64,000 nt of DNA from Thioalkalivibrio paradoxus ARh 1 (GCF_000227685.2 NZ_CP007029.1:1958501-2022500); one strand, 5' to 3'; positions 1-8,078 are shown, counted from the stretch's first letter. Program-made: numbers and translations. Notes: a model not told the origin generated them from the letters alone.

Positions 1-110
1 GGCGGAAAAGGCCGAAGGCCGTCATCCGCCATCCAGCGCTGAGGCCGCCGCCAGCGCCCGGGCAGCACGAACGCCGCACGGCGGATGACGCTGCGCTCTT
101 CCACCCTACG
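1..110. repeat. MITE/REP-like intergenic repeat, partial, abutting CRISPR array 1
   Basis: This stretch is a reverse-complement relative of the element at 40418-40534. Both share the blocks GGCGGAAAAGGCCGAAGGCC, GTCATCCGCC, GGCGGATGACGCTGCGCTCT and a terminal CCCTACG. The left terminus lies outside the window. The internal GTCATCCGCC/GGCGGATGAC arms form an imperfect inverted repeat. The element runs straight into the degenerate last repeat of CRISPR array 1. No gene is seen here. Confidence 0.7.
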
Positions 111-1120
111 GGCTACTTCATCAGGGAGGTCGTTCTGACGCGGTGCCCCCGCACACTACCCATGCCACAACGTCTTAATCCCTTCTTCATCAGGGAAGTC
201 GTTCTGACCAGCAGCCTCCGCGCTTTCGTCGTCCGCGACGCCGTCTTAATCCCTTCTTCATCAGGGAAGTCGTTCTGACATTGGCGGCGCACGAAGGAAT
301 GGATTGCCAAGGTCTTAATCCCTTCTTCATCAGGGAAGTCGTTCTGACGTCGGTGCCGAGAAAGCCGCCACGGCTGCGGGAGTCTTAATCCCTTCTTCAT
401 CAGGGAAGTCGTTCTGACAACGGTCTGGGAGCTCATGCCTGAGTACTCCTAGGTCTTAATCCCTTCTTCATCAGGGAAGTCGTTCTGACTCAACGGCACC
501 GAGTACACCATCGGATTCAGTCGTCTTAATCCCTTCTTCATCAGGGAAGTCGTTCTGACGCGTGCGACCGACCCACCGGTGGCACTAATGGAGTCTTAAT
601 CCCTTCTTCATCAGGGAAGTCGTTCTGACCTGGGATGACAGCAAAGCGGCCTGCGATAACAAAGTCTTAATCCCTTCTTCATCAGGGAAGTCGTTCTGAC
701 TCAGGTGGACGCGGTACGCGATGGCTCGAAGGGTCTTAATCCCTTCTTCATCAGGGAAGTCGTTCTGACTCGAGCGCCTGGAAAACCTGCTCGCACCCGA
801 CATGTCTTAATCCCTTCTTCATCAGGGAAGTCGTTCTGACCTCAGATGATCGCGAATGAGGAGTGGGGCTAGTGTCTTAATCCCTTCTTCATCAGGGAAG
901 TCGTTCTGACCATTTGGGAGGTGTGGCATGACAACCACTGAAGTCTTAATCCCTTCTTCATCAGGGAAGTCGTTCTGACACAAGCGGTCCTACACCCTTG
1001 CGGCCCTTGCGGTGTCTTAATCCCTTCTTCATCAGGGAAGTCGTTCTGACAAGGCGACCAGCGCCAAGGCGACCAGCGCCAAGGTCTTAATCCCTTCTTC
1101 ATCAGGGAAGTCGTTCTGAC
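103..1120 (-). CRISPR. CRISPR array 1 (15 repeats, 14 spacers)
   Basis: The 37-bp repeat on the plus strand begins GTCTTAATCCCTTCTTCATC and ends AGGGAAGTCGTTCTGAC. Starts are at 172, 243, 312, 382, 453, 523, 593, 664, 733, 804, 874, 943, 1014 and 1084, plus a degenerate copy at 103-139 whose first ~14 bases are lost. Spacers are about 32-34 bp. The decayed repeat marks the old end, and the conserved leader at 1121 onward marks the growing end, so transcription is leftward on the minus strand. On that strand the repeat ends in GATTAAGAC, a 3' handle of the sort usual for Cas6-processed type III arrays. Confidence 0.98.
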
Positions 1121-1242
1121 TGCATGGCCTGAAAACACCTTTTAGAACAACCACTTGCAGATGGGGTTCGCGGGTTTCGGGGGCGGTGGCAGACTGATGC
1201 ATTTCTTGACGGCGATTCGGGCACGTTCCGGGCAATCTTAGC
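1121..1242 (-). promoter_or_regulatory. CRISPR leader of array 1
   Basis: The sequence next to the intact terminal repeat matches the leader of the other array at 23152 onward. Shared blocks include TGCATG, GAAAACAC, CTTGCA, GGGGTTCGCGGGTTTC and GACTGATGC. Conservation outside the repeats, only on this side of each array, identifies it as the leader with the array promoter and integration signals. It ends at the cas2 stop codon at 1243. Confidence 0.8.
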
Positions 1243-1572
1243 TCACTCGGCCAGCGCCTGCAGCAAGGTGACCAGGCCCGGGTTCTCGTGGGAGTGAAGC
1301 AACGCGCCGTCCGGAAGCGCGCCGCGGCCGAGCGTGTCGACCTGGGCGGGGTTTGGAATCGGATAGGCCCGCACGTCGTCTTCGCGGTGGTCGATGCGAC
1401 CCGCGATGTCGTGCAAACAGCGCGCGAGCTGGGCGCTGCTGCCCTCGTAGTAGAACACCGAGTATTGCACCGGCTGGGCAAACCGCTTCAGGAAGCGATG
1501 CAGCCGGATCAGCCGCCGCGGGTCGGCGATGTCGTAGCAGATAAGCCACGCGCGCGGTGCGTTCAGTGCCAC
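1243..1572 (-). CDS. cas2: Cas2, lineage beta (adaptation module 1)
   Basis: A Cas2-fold protein of 109 aa, the last gene before array 1. The N-terminal strand carries LICYDIADP with the ferredoxin-fold Asp at about residue 14, followed by QYSVFYYEG and DDVRAYPIP. The GTG start overlaps the stop of the preceding cas1-like gene, which implies translational coupling. It resembles the Cas2 at 16728-17132 (CYDIADP, QYSV, DDVR.YPIP) more than the neighbouring Cas2 at 3367-3651, so the locus holds two Cas2 lineages. Cas2 normally bridges two Cas1 dimers in spacer integration; which Cas1 this copy binds is unknown. Confidence 0.9.
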   Translation of the reverse strand: MALNAPRAWLICYDIADPRRLIRLHRFLKRFAQPVQYSVFYYEGSSAQLARCLHDIAGRIDHREDDVRAYPIPNPAQVDTLGRGALPDGALLHSHENPGLVTLLQALAE

Positions 1573-2375
1573 GATCCAAGCTCCGTGCGCAGGTGGCGCT
1601 TCAAGTCGCCGAGATGCTGCAGCAGTCGGTTCTGGTTTCGCTGCGCCCAGTTCTCGAAGAACAGCAGCGACGCGGCCCCCGTTTCGACCTGCTCGGCCAG
1701 GGTGCCACAGTGCAGGTTGAGGTCGGCCCAGAACAGGCCGGCGATGTCGTCCGCGAGATCCATCGAGGTTCCGTCGAACCCCCAGTACTGGATATCGACG
1801 CCCTCGGCCAGCAGGCGCTGAACAGTCACGCTGGCGCACCAGGCCCGGGCCTCCGGCACGAAATGATCGGCAAGCCTGCCCTGGTATACGAACTGCCGCT
1901 TGAGATCGTTGAACAGGCGAACCGGAACCCGCAGCCCGGGGCCGATGCTGCCCGCCCAGTGCGCGAGCACGTTCATGCGGCGGCTGCGCAGCCAGTTGCG
2001 GTAGCGCCGACGCCAGCTCGGCAACTGCACATACAGGAGCAGCGCATCGTGAATCGGCCCGGTCACCATCTGGCTGGGGAAAGCGTTGCCAGCCGCCGCG
2101 CCGCGGGAGTCGACCCAGGTCACGGGAATGCCCCGTGCGAGGCAGGCACACAGCGCGCCGCCATCCCAGCGGGTCTTGTCCCCGCACACGATGCGTTGCA
2201 CGCGCCGTAGCGGCAGCACGCGGACGGCTCGATGCGACCCGACAATGCGCAGGCTTTCGCCCCGGACACCGATTTCCCGCGATTCGCCGTCCAGCAGATA
2301 CAAGGGCTTGGGCGGGACTTCCGAGCGTCGCGCAGGCATCTGACGAGCCGGCTGGCCGCAGGTCGCAGTTCTCAT
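1563..2375 (-). CDS. Degenerate Cas1-like protein (adaptation module 1)
   Basis: 270 aa. The start ATG overlaps the stop of the canonical cas1 upstream (ATGA), and the 3' end overlaps the cas2 GTG. Residues ~25-95 look like the Cas1 N-terminal beta domain (PLYLLDGESREIGVRG, LPLRRVQRIV, ARGIPVTWVD). The C-terminal helical part aligns only loosely with canonical Cas1. E175 (PEARAW) and D209/D210 (DLADDIAGLF) could match the catalytic Glu and Asp, but the catalytic His of the GFYH motif is replaced (YWGFDGT). It is therefore probably not an active integrase by itself. A paralogue with the same loss is at 17098-17952. It may be a structural Cas1 subunit; this is inference. Confidence 0.75.
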   Translation of the reverse strand: MRTATCGQPARQMPARRSEVPPKPLYLLDGESREIGVRGESLRIVGSHRAVRVLPLRRVQRIVCGDKTRWDGGALCACLARGIPVTWVDSRGAAAGNAFPSQMVTGPIHDALLLYVQLPSWRRRYRNWLRSRRMNVLAHWAGSIGPGLRVPVRLFNDLKRQFVYQGRLADHFVPEARAWCASVTVQRLLAEGVDIQYWGFDGTSMDLADDIAGLFWADLNLHCGTLAEQVETGAASLLFFENWAQRNQNRLLQHLGDLKRHLRTELGSWH

Positions 2376-3361
2376 GTCTCGCCCGCCTCGTCGTCCCCGT
2401 CCGGATCCAGAAACGTCTCGCCCTGCTCCCGGAAATCCCGCGCCAGTTGCCCGCAGCGCAGGCGCAACCAGCGCCGGTGCGTGCGCGCGAAGGGCTCCCA
2501 GCGGCCGTAGAAGCGCGCCCGACCGGCCTTGTTCAGCAAACAGGCTTCGTGGTCCCAGTTGAAGTCGTGCGCACGGAGCACTTCGGCTCGGAAGAGATCC
2601 CAGACCCACGCGTCGACCACGGGACGAAGCGGCTCGATCAAGTCACTGGCGAGCGACTCTCGGCCGAAGCTCGGGCGATGGTAGAACCCGATCAGCGGGT
2701 CGAGCCCGGCGGCATGGGCCGCGCGCACCGCATCGAAATGCAGCAGCGTGTAGCCCAGCGACAGGCAGGCGTTCGCCGGGTCGCGCGGAGGCCGCCGGTT
2801 GCGACCGCGGAAACCCACCGCGGGCGGAAACACCGCTCCGAGGCCGGCGAAATAGGCTCTCGCCGCCGCACCTTCCAGGCCGCGCAGCCGGCCGATGTCG
2901 CGGCTGCCGTCGGTGAGCTGGGCACGAATGCGGGCCAGCGTCTCGCGCGCATCGAACAGCGCCTTGCGCGCATCCGGGCGCTGCCGTTCGCATTGGATCA
3001 GCAGCCTGTACTGGCGGCGCAGCTTCGCGGCCACCAGGTCGCGGGCCCAGCGGGCGCAGTAGTCCGCGTCGCGGATGCGCAGGGTCTGGGCGATGCGCAC
3101 CGCCGCATCGTTGTGCCGAGGCCCGAGCATCAGCGCAACCTGGCGGCTGCTTCTTGCGCCCATGAACACGGTGGCGGTGCCCGACTCGGCGAGCTTGAGC
3201 AGCACACCCGATTCGAACCGGGTCTGGCGCCCCTGCACCACCACGCGCTCGAGCAGACTCAGGGGCACGGTGCCCCGGCGCCGGCCGCCCTCGTACACCG
3301 CCAGGGCGTTGCCGTCGGTACGCAGTTCCAGTTGCGCGCGGTCGAGAAACAGAGTTGCCAT
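2372..3361 (-). CDS. cas1: CRISPR-associated endonuclease/integrase Cas1 (canonical)
   Basis: 329 aa, of normal Cas1 length. The start ATG gives MATLFLDRAQLELRTDG, the typical N-terminal beta strands. All three metal-binding residues are present: E163 (GLEGAAARAYF), H228 (GFYHRPSFGRESLASD) and D240 (ASDLIEP). Cas1 with Cas2 inserts new spacers at the leader-proximal repeat. The gene lies 5 bp downstream of a cas2 and overlaps the degenerate cas1-like gene by four bases. It is the only catalytically complete Cas1 in the window, so it must serve both arrays unless another copy exists elsewhere. No reverse transcriptase domain is fused to it. Confidence 0.95.
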   Translation of the reverse strand: MATLFLDRAQLELRTDGNALAVYEGGRRRGTVPLSLLERVVVQGRQTRFESGVLLKLAESGTATVFMGARSSRQVALMLGPRHNDAAVRIAQTLRIRDADYCARWARDLVAAKLRRQYRLLIQCERQRPDARKALFDARETLARIRAQLTDGSRDIGRLRGLEGAAARAYFAGLGAVFPPAVGFRGRNRRPPRDPANACLSLGYTLLHFDAVRAAHAAGLDPLIGFYHRPSFGRESLASDLIEPLRPVVDAWVWDLFRAEVLRAHDFNWDHEACLLNKAGRARFYGRWEPFARTHRRWLRLRCGQLARDFREQGETFLDPDGDDEAGET

Positions 3362-3366
3362 CGCGG

Positions 3367-3651
3367 TCAGCCCAGATAGAAGAGATCGGGGTCGGAGGGT
3401 GCCTGGGCCTTGCCGAGGGTGTACACCCGCGCTCGCGGATCCAGGCGCAACAGCAGAAACCGGTCTTCCTCCTCGTCGAGGATCATCGCCATGTCGTGCA
3501 GCAGATCGCCGCGCTCGGCCGGGGTCAGGAACACCTCGTGCACGGATTTCTGGCCACCGGTCGCGTACGCGCGCACCAGCTTCAGCGCTGCCGCGAGACG
3601 GCTCGGCCGGGAAACATCGTAGGCGGCAAGGAAGAAGTCGCGCTCGCTCAT
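3367..3651 (-). CDS. cas2: Cas2, lineage alpha (adaptation module 1)
   Basis: 94 aa. The motif LAAYDVS carries the conserved Asp (residue 11), followed by YATGGQKSVHEVFL and a C-terminal strand ending LFYLG. It closely resembles the Cas2 at 18039-18323 (AAYDVS, YATGGQKSV, L.LD.RA.V.TLG) and differs from the lineage beta Cas2 proteins. It is first in the four-gene run cas2-cas1-cas1like-cas2. The start is at an ATG 16 codons inside a longer open frame, chosen because the Cas2 fold begins there. Confidence 0.92.
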   Translation of the reverse strand: MSERDFFLAAYDVSRPSRLAAALKLVRAYATGGQKSVHEVFLTPAERGDLLHDMAMILDEEEDRFLLLRLDPRARVYTLGKAQAPSDPDLFYLG

Positions 3652-3738
3652 GGCGGCCCCACGTTGCTGACTGAGCGCCAGTATCGCGCGGCGGCGGCCA
3701 CCGAGCGCGGCCGGCAAGCTTGCGGAAGAACGAACGGA

Positions 3739-4695
3739 TCAGGACGGGATGCGCTGCAGGCGGCCCTGCCCCATGCTGGTGCCGGCACCGGCATGTACAA
3801 ACTGCCCCAGCCACAGATAGGGCCAGAACGGCGCGATCCGCTCGGTCGGGAGTTCGATCGTGCCCAGCAGGCCATCCATCGCCACTTCCGTTTTCTGCCG
3901 CGACGAGAACCGGTTCCAGCTGCGCCATGTGAGTTGGGAATCCAGCAGCGGCACCGCCCGCGCCGCGGTCGTCAGGCCCGCGAAATCGGTCTCCAGCGGA
4001 TGGTCGGCATGAAAATAGGTGAGCATCGACACTCGGCGCAGCAGGCTGGAGAACAGGTCCGAGAAGCGGAAGGTGTCCGGCCGCACCGGCCGGCCCTCCC
4101 GGCGCAGGCGCAAGGGTGTCCGCAACTCGACCCTCAGCCGGTCACCGGTCGACGGCGGGATCGGCAAAGCGTCTACCGGAAGGAGTTCGACCGGCTGCCC
4201 GGGCTCGTAGACGCGTTGCCAGGTGTCCGCGCCCGGCCGGACTTCCCGTTCCGCGCCCTCCAGTTCCATGCGCGTGCGGCCCTTGCCGATGCCCGCCAGC
4301 CCGGCACGCTCGAACGCGTGCAGCAGGTACGGCAGGTGACGATTGCCGTGCCCGATCAGGGTCAGATCGAGGACATACGACTCGCCCAAGCCCACCCGTT
4401 CCACCCCGACCGCTGGATTCAGCACGAACGGATGCGGCACCGAAGGGTACTTGCGCATCTTCTCCGCGTTCTGGGGTGGCGGGGTCTCGAACAGGTAGGC
4501 ATGCGCACAGACATGCACCAGCGCGCAGGCTGCGCAGCGCGGCAACTGGGTGACGCAGACCAGACGCTTCAGCGCATGGCCCAGCGCACCGCGCCAGGTC
4601 GAGCCGGCAAAGTAAGGAAGCCGAACCTCGCCGCCGGCGCGAAAGTGCAGGCGGTAGCGGGCGAGAGGGAGATGGGGTTCAGCACTCGGTGTCAT
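3739..4695 (-). CDS. cas6: Cas6 pre-crRNA endoribonuclease
   Basis: 318 aa, RAMP-fold Cas6 of the family with a Cas6 C-terminal domain. Visible features are GSTWRGALGHALKR near the N-terminus, a Cys cluster (CAACALVHVC), TYFHADHPLETDFAGL in the middle and a C-terminal glycine-rich loop, GAGTSMGQGR, that contacts RNA in the family. It cuts the repeat transcript into crRNAs. It is the only Cas6 in the window, so it probably supplies crRNA to both the Cmr and the Csm complexes. The frame is open 154 codons further upstream, but the conserved part begins at this ATG. Confidence 0.9.
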   Translation of the reverse strand: MTPSAEPHLPLARYRLHFRAGGEVRLPYFAGSTWRGALGHALKRLVCVTQLPRCAACALVHVCAHAYLFETPPPQNAEKMRKYPSVPHPFVLNPAVGVERVGLGESYVLDLTLIGHGNRHLPYLLHAFERAGLAGIGKGRTRMELEGAEREVRPGADTWQRVYEPGQPVELLPVDALPIPPSTGDRLRVELRTPLRLRREGRPVRPDTFRFSDLFSSLLRRVSMLTYFHADHPLETDFAGLTTAARAVPLLDSQLTWRSWNRFSSRQKTEVAMDGLLGTIELPTERIAPFWPYLWLGQFVHAGAGTSMGQGRLQRIPS

Positions 4696-4708
4696 CGCGC
4701 ATCCTTTC

Positions 4709-5086
4709 GTGTTTTCCGGGTTCGGCGCTGCTCGCGTTGCCGTGGTTCCGCTGGCACGACTGCTCCGCAGCCGATACGAAATATTGATCGGGGAGTCGGT
4801 GGTCCGGGAGTACCTGCGCATCGCGCAGTCCAAGTTCGGCGCAACTCCGGCAAGTTTGGAATTTTCCCTTGAAGTACTGCGACGGTTGAGGATTGTTCCC
4901 GATGGCACCGAAGCTTTCCCTTCGATCGGAGATCCGGATGACCGGCCGATCGTCGGCTCCACGCTGGTAGCCGAAGCGGAACTGTTCGTCACTGGCGACC
5001 AGCTGTTGCTGGACCTGAAGAATCTGGGGGGCATGCCGATCGTCTCACCAAGGGAATGCTGGGAGCGGCTGTTGCTGGCCAGCTGA
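4709..5086 (+). pseudogene. 5'-truncated PIN-domain toxin remnant
   Basis: This is the only plus-strand coding remnant inside the left cas cluster. 125 codons from a GTG read as the middle and end of a PIN-family ribonuclease: LARLLRSRYEILIGESVVREY, then a DRPIVGSTLVAEAELFVTGD core with the usual acidic residues, then LKNLGGMPIVSPRE. The first strand with the DTN motif is missing; upstream in frame lies only the antisense of cas6. No antitoxin gene is visible. It is probably an inactive relic of a toxin-antitoxin module, left in the 484-bp gap between cas6 and the Csx1-type gene. Confidence 0.65.
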
Positions 5087-5179
5087 CACGCGACGCCTTC
5101 GGGCATGGGCCGCGCCGTGCCGAAACCGGTGTGTTGGCGGGGATCGACGTGCAACATGCCAGCCGGCTCGCGGCCCCCG

Positions 5180-6691
5180 TTAGTCCACGCACCGCGCGGT
5201 GAACGTTTCCAGTCGGGCGCGGCAGGCGCGGAGCTCGTCCGCCGTGAGTTCGCGCCCGCGGAATTCGGCAGGAAGATCCAATGTCAGATGGCGGTAGCGG
5301 CCGCCGCGCTCGCAGACCTGGGCGATCAGTTGGACCGGTAACGTTCCGATCACGGTATCCCCCCACTGTATCCGGGCGGTGTCCAGATGGTGCACAAACT
5401 CATCGACGGGAATGCTCTCCTGCTCGGCCCATTCCGCGGCGCCCGGGTGCCGTGTCACAAAGTAGGTGCGTCCTTCGTGCCCTGGCTTTGACGGGGCATC
5501 GCCGGCGTCCTTTGTCTGTTGCACCAGCCGGGTGACACTCTCCTTCAGCACTTCGGCCGACAATGGCTGCGTTCGAAACCCACAGTGTTCGATGTCGTTG
5601 CGGACTTCAGCAATGGACTTCGCGTCCGGGTCCGCCTTGGTCCAACTGTTATCCAGCTCGAGGCGAGCCGCCTGCGAGAAGCTCGGGGAATTGACCTCGA
5701 CAGCCGATGGGTCGCCCGCGTATCGGCACACCGCAGCCTCGCGGACCACTGCGGCCGCTTCCGGGAGGCGGCCGAACGCCAAGTACTGCCGTGCCAGCGC
5801 GGTCATCGCCTGCTGCCCCTGCTCCGACGCTAGCCTGGGCGCAGCAAGTGGGCGAGCCAGTTCGACGATCTGGTCGAGGATCCCCGACAACGGCGGAAGG
5901 TTGCGATCGACCTCCGCCCGCATCTGATCCACCGCGGCCATGAGTTGGTCCGCAGTGCCCCGCGCCTTGCCCTTCCTCCTCGTGTCCTGCTCGTAGCCCG
6001 TAATCAGGCTGGCCACCCGAACGGCCGCGAGGTCGTCCGCGAATGCCTTCAAGGCCGTGGCCAGCTTGCCGAACCTCGGCCAATCGCGCTTGCCGGCCGC
6101 CCGCTGACGCGCGCGCTGGCGCCCCTCCTGCCGGCGTGATAGCGCGACGACGGGATCCGCAACACCGGTCTGCAGGAACAAGCCCAACGCCTGCGACCAG
6201 TCGAGCAGTTCCAGGAACAGGGTCATGTCCCAGACAGGGGATTCCGGCTCATCCTTTCGGTATTCGCCGTACAGCAGGCGGATGTCGGGCCCCTGCTGGC
6301 CCGAGGCGCGCAAGACCGACAAGACGGCGCCGGCAAAGAACGGCTGGGTGCGAAAGCCATGGGTAATATCCAACAAGAGGGCATCTTCCGCCCGCATTGC
6401 ACAAACGTCGCGCAACACCCGAAACTGCTCCCAGAGATCCTCCTCGGTGCGACCGTCCGGGAGAGCTCTTCGGCAGACCGCTTTACCATGCGCGTCCAGG
6501 GAACGCTCGAGAGGCCTCCCATGCCGCCGCCATGCGTCGTCCGTGGCGAGCAGCGACACCTCGTCGACGTTGCCGAGCACCGCGAGCGCCTCGGCGACGT
6601 ACGCGGTCTCGAGGCTCCCGAACTCCGGCCATGCGTATCGGGTGGGTGCGTAGTCACCCGTCCCAAGGAACGAAACCAGCCGACGCGTCAT
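5180..6691 (-). CDS. CARF-HEPN ribonuclease (Csx1/Csm6 type) fused to a Csx16 domain
   Basis: 503 aa. Residues 1-~150 form a CARF domain of the TIGR02221 (Csx2/TM1812) type: SFLGTGDYAPTRY and LLLDITHGFR. Residues ~155-400 are helical and end in a HEPN catalytic motif, R364-N-D-I-E-H369. Residues 408-503 match the stand-alone protein Csx16: TYFVTRHPGAAEWA, HLDTARIQWGDTVIGTLPV, RELTADELRA. Cyclic oligoadenylate from Cas10 would activate the HEPN RNase. From memory, Csx16 has been reported as a ring nuclease, which would give a built-in off-switch. The start ATG overlaps the stop of the small ORF upstream (ATGA). Confidence 0.88.
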   Translation of the reverse strand: MTRRLVSFLGTGDYAPTRYAWPEFGSLETAYVAEALAVLGNVDEVSLLATDDAWRRHGRPLERSLDAHGKAVCRRALPDGRTEEDLWEQFRVLRDVCAMRAEDALLLDITHGFRTQPFFAGAVLSVLRASGQQGPDIRLLYGEYRKDEPESPVWDMTLFLELLDWSQALGLFLQTGVADPVVALSRRQEGRQRARQRAAGKRDWPRFGKLATALKAFADDLAAVRVASLITGYEQDTRRKGKARGTADQLMAAVDQMRAEVDRNLPPLSGILDQIVELARPLAAPRLASEQGQQAMTALARQYLAFGRLPEAAAVVREAAVCRYAGDPSAVEVNSPSFSQAARLELDNSWTKADPDAKSIAEVRNDIEHCGFRTQPLSAEVLKESVTRLVQQTKDAGDAPSKPGHEGRTYFVTRHPGAAEWAEQESIPVDEFVHHLDTARIQWGDTVIGTLPVQLIAQVCERGGRYRHLTLDLPAEFRGRELTADELRACRARLETFTARCVD

Positions 6692-6873
6692 GACTCACTC
6701 CCCGGCGCAGGCCGCGGCGCCCCGGACACCGGCCGTGCCGCCACTCGTATCCAGCCACCGCTCGGCCCGGTGGGCGGATCCCCATCGGCACACGGGAACG
6801 CGACATCGTCCGGCGAGGGCTGGCCAAACGCTGTCCGGCGAAGGAACCGGAACCCGAGCATGAGGTATCCCAT
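6688..6873 (-). CDS. Small protein of unknown function between Can2 and the Csx1-type gene
   Basis: 61 codons, starting MGYLMLGFRFLRRTAFGQ and ending in a Pro/Gly/Ala/Ser-rich tail. No family is recognised. The case for a gene is positional: its ATG overlaps the stop of the can2-like gene (TGATG), and its stop overlaps the start of the CARF-HEPN gene (ATGA), so it fills the gap exactly with coupling signals at both ends. The N-terminal 15 residues are hydrophobic and basic. It could instead be a chance open frame in GC-rich DNA. Confidence 0.5.
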   Translation of the reverse strand: MGYLMLGFRFLRRTAFGQPSPDDVAFPCADGDPPTGPSGGWIRVAARPVSGAPRPAPGSES

Positions 6874-8078
6874 CACGCGCAACCCCCTTGCAAATGACCC
6901 ATCCATTGCTTGACGCGTTGCTGCAGTTTCGGCAGCTCCAACGGGCCAATGACCTCGAATCGGGCCTGCCGGGCGCGATCCCGTAACACATCGCTGGGAG
7001 TGCGCGCAGTCACCAGCCAGGTCTGGCCGAACAGTCCGCGGGTGTCGCGGCCCAGGCTCTCGACCTTGTAGGCGATTTCGTTGTCGTTCTGTCCGGAGTC
7101 GAACTTGAGCGTCTTGCATTCGATGAACAGGAGCTGGTTGCGGTGGCAGGCCATCACGTCGAACTCGTTGCGCGCCTGCTCGGCGCCGTCCCAGACTCCG
7201 CGTACGCCGGCCCGACAATCGGCCACCCCGGCATCGCGCACGATGTGCCACGCATACTCTTCCAGCCAGCCGCCGTTGACGAAACGGACGGCCTCCCGGT
7301 TGAGGAACTCGATTTCGCAGTCGCCATCCCAGCGCAATAGCCCGACCGTGCAAAGCTGCTGCAGGGCGTCGCGCCAGATCCCCCGCGGGCTACGGCGAAA
7401 GTGCTGCACCGGATGCGCGTCCCGCATTGCATCAGCGGACTCGCGACGCTGATCCGGGAGAAACACGCTGGCGGCCAGCGCGTTGAGAACCCCGATCAAT
7501 TCTTCGAGCTTCGAGGCGTTACGCCCGAGAAACTTGGTCGCAGGCTTCCGTGCCTCGGCACCCGCCGCCCACGACGGCCCCTGATCATCCGTTGTCTGCA
7601 AGCGAAATCCCTGCGCCGCCAGATACTGCTGCACATCGAGGACATCGGCCATCGGCATTGGCGGGGGGTTCTCGTCCGAGGATTCGTCGTGCACCACTTC
7701 CAGCCGAGCCTGCGCGGTGTTCGTGTAGATGATGCGCTTCGAGACGTTGCGGAACGCCTCGACCATCCCGAGCATCATCAGCTTGGTGCCGCCGGTGGCG
7801 TTGAGCGTGATCGCTGCCTCCGGATGCTGGTCCTGCAGCGTCTCGGCCAGATCCCAGGCGAATCTGCGGATCGCATCCAGAGGCCCTTCTGGGATATCGC
7901 GATTCCAAACATGCGCCGACACGCCGTGTCTTGCCAGAACCGATTTCTGCCGTTTGCCCTGCTCTCGCTGGCGCATGGATTCCGAACACACGAGCACCAC
8001 CCGCTCCGGGCGGTCCATCAGCGCCGGAATCAGATTGGCAAGCACCTGATCGGAAACGATCGCAACCTGGATTTCCAT
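6873..8078 (-). CDS. Can2/Card1-like CARF nuclease
   Basis: 401 aa. The N-terminal CARF domain starts MEIQVAIVSDQVLANLIPAL and carries the ligand-loop motif TGGTK at 95-99. The C-terminal domain (DUF1887, PD-(D/E)XK fold) has WLEEYAWHI near 271, D307 (NEFDV) and the E320-C-K322 pair (LFIECKTLK). Relatives are activated by cyclic tetra-adenylate and cut DNA or RNA. A strong ribosome site, GGGAGGA, lies just upstream of the ATG and sets the start. It is downstream of cmr6 in the same direction and coupled to the following small ORF. Confidence 0.9.
   Translation of the reverse strand: MEIQVAIVSDQVLANLIPALMDRPERVVLVCSESMRQREQGKRQKSVLARHGVSAHVWNRDIPEGPLDAIRRFAWDLAETLQDQHPEAAITLNATGGTKLMMLGMVEAFRNVSKRIIYTNTAQARLEVVHDESSDENPPPMPMADVLDVQQYLAAQGFRLQTTDDQGPSWAAGAEARKPATKFLGRNASKLEELIGVLNALAASVFLPDQRRESADAMRDAHPVQHFRRSPRGIWRDALQQLCTVGLLRWDGDCEIEFLNREAVRFVNGGWLEEYAWHIVRDAGVADCRAGVRGVWDGAEQARNEFDVMACHRNQLLFIECKTLKFDSGQNDNEIAYKVESLGRDTRGLFGQTWLVTARTPSDVLRDRARQARFEVIGPLELPKLQQRVKQWMGHLQGGCA

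Noticed and set aside
113..1138. Open frames translating to repeated QNDFPDEEGIKT or VRTTSLMKKGLR peptides in all arrays
   Set aside because: They are CRISPR repeats read in frame; the 37-bp repeat plus ~33-bp spacer lengths cause chance openness. Not genes.
1563..3361. Cas1 fused to a reverse transcriptase, as in some type III systems
   Set aside because: No YADD-type motif or RT-like region is present in either Cas1 or in the upstream open frames.
2135..3379. Long plus-strand open frames opposite cas1, cmr, csm, alaS and sdhA genes
   Set aside because: They are antisense shadows of GC-rich genes, with low-complexity Arg/Pro/Ala-rich products and no motifs.
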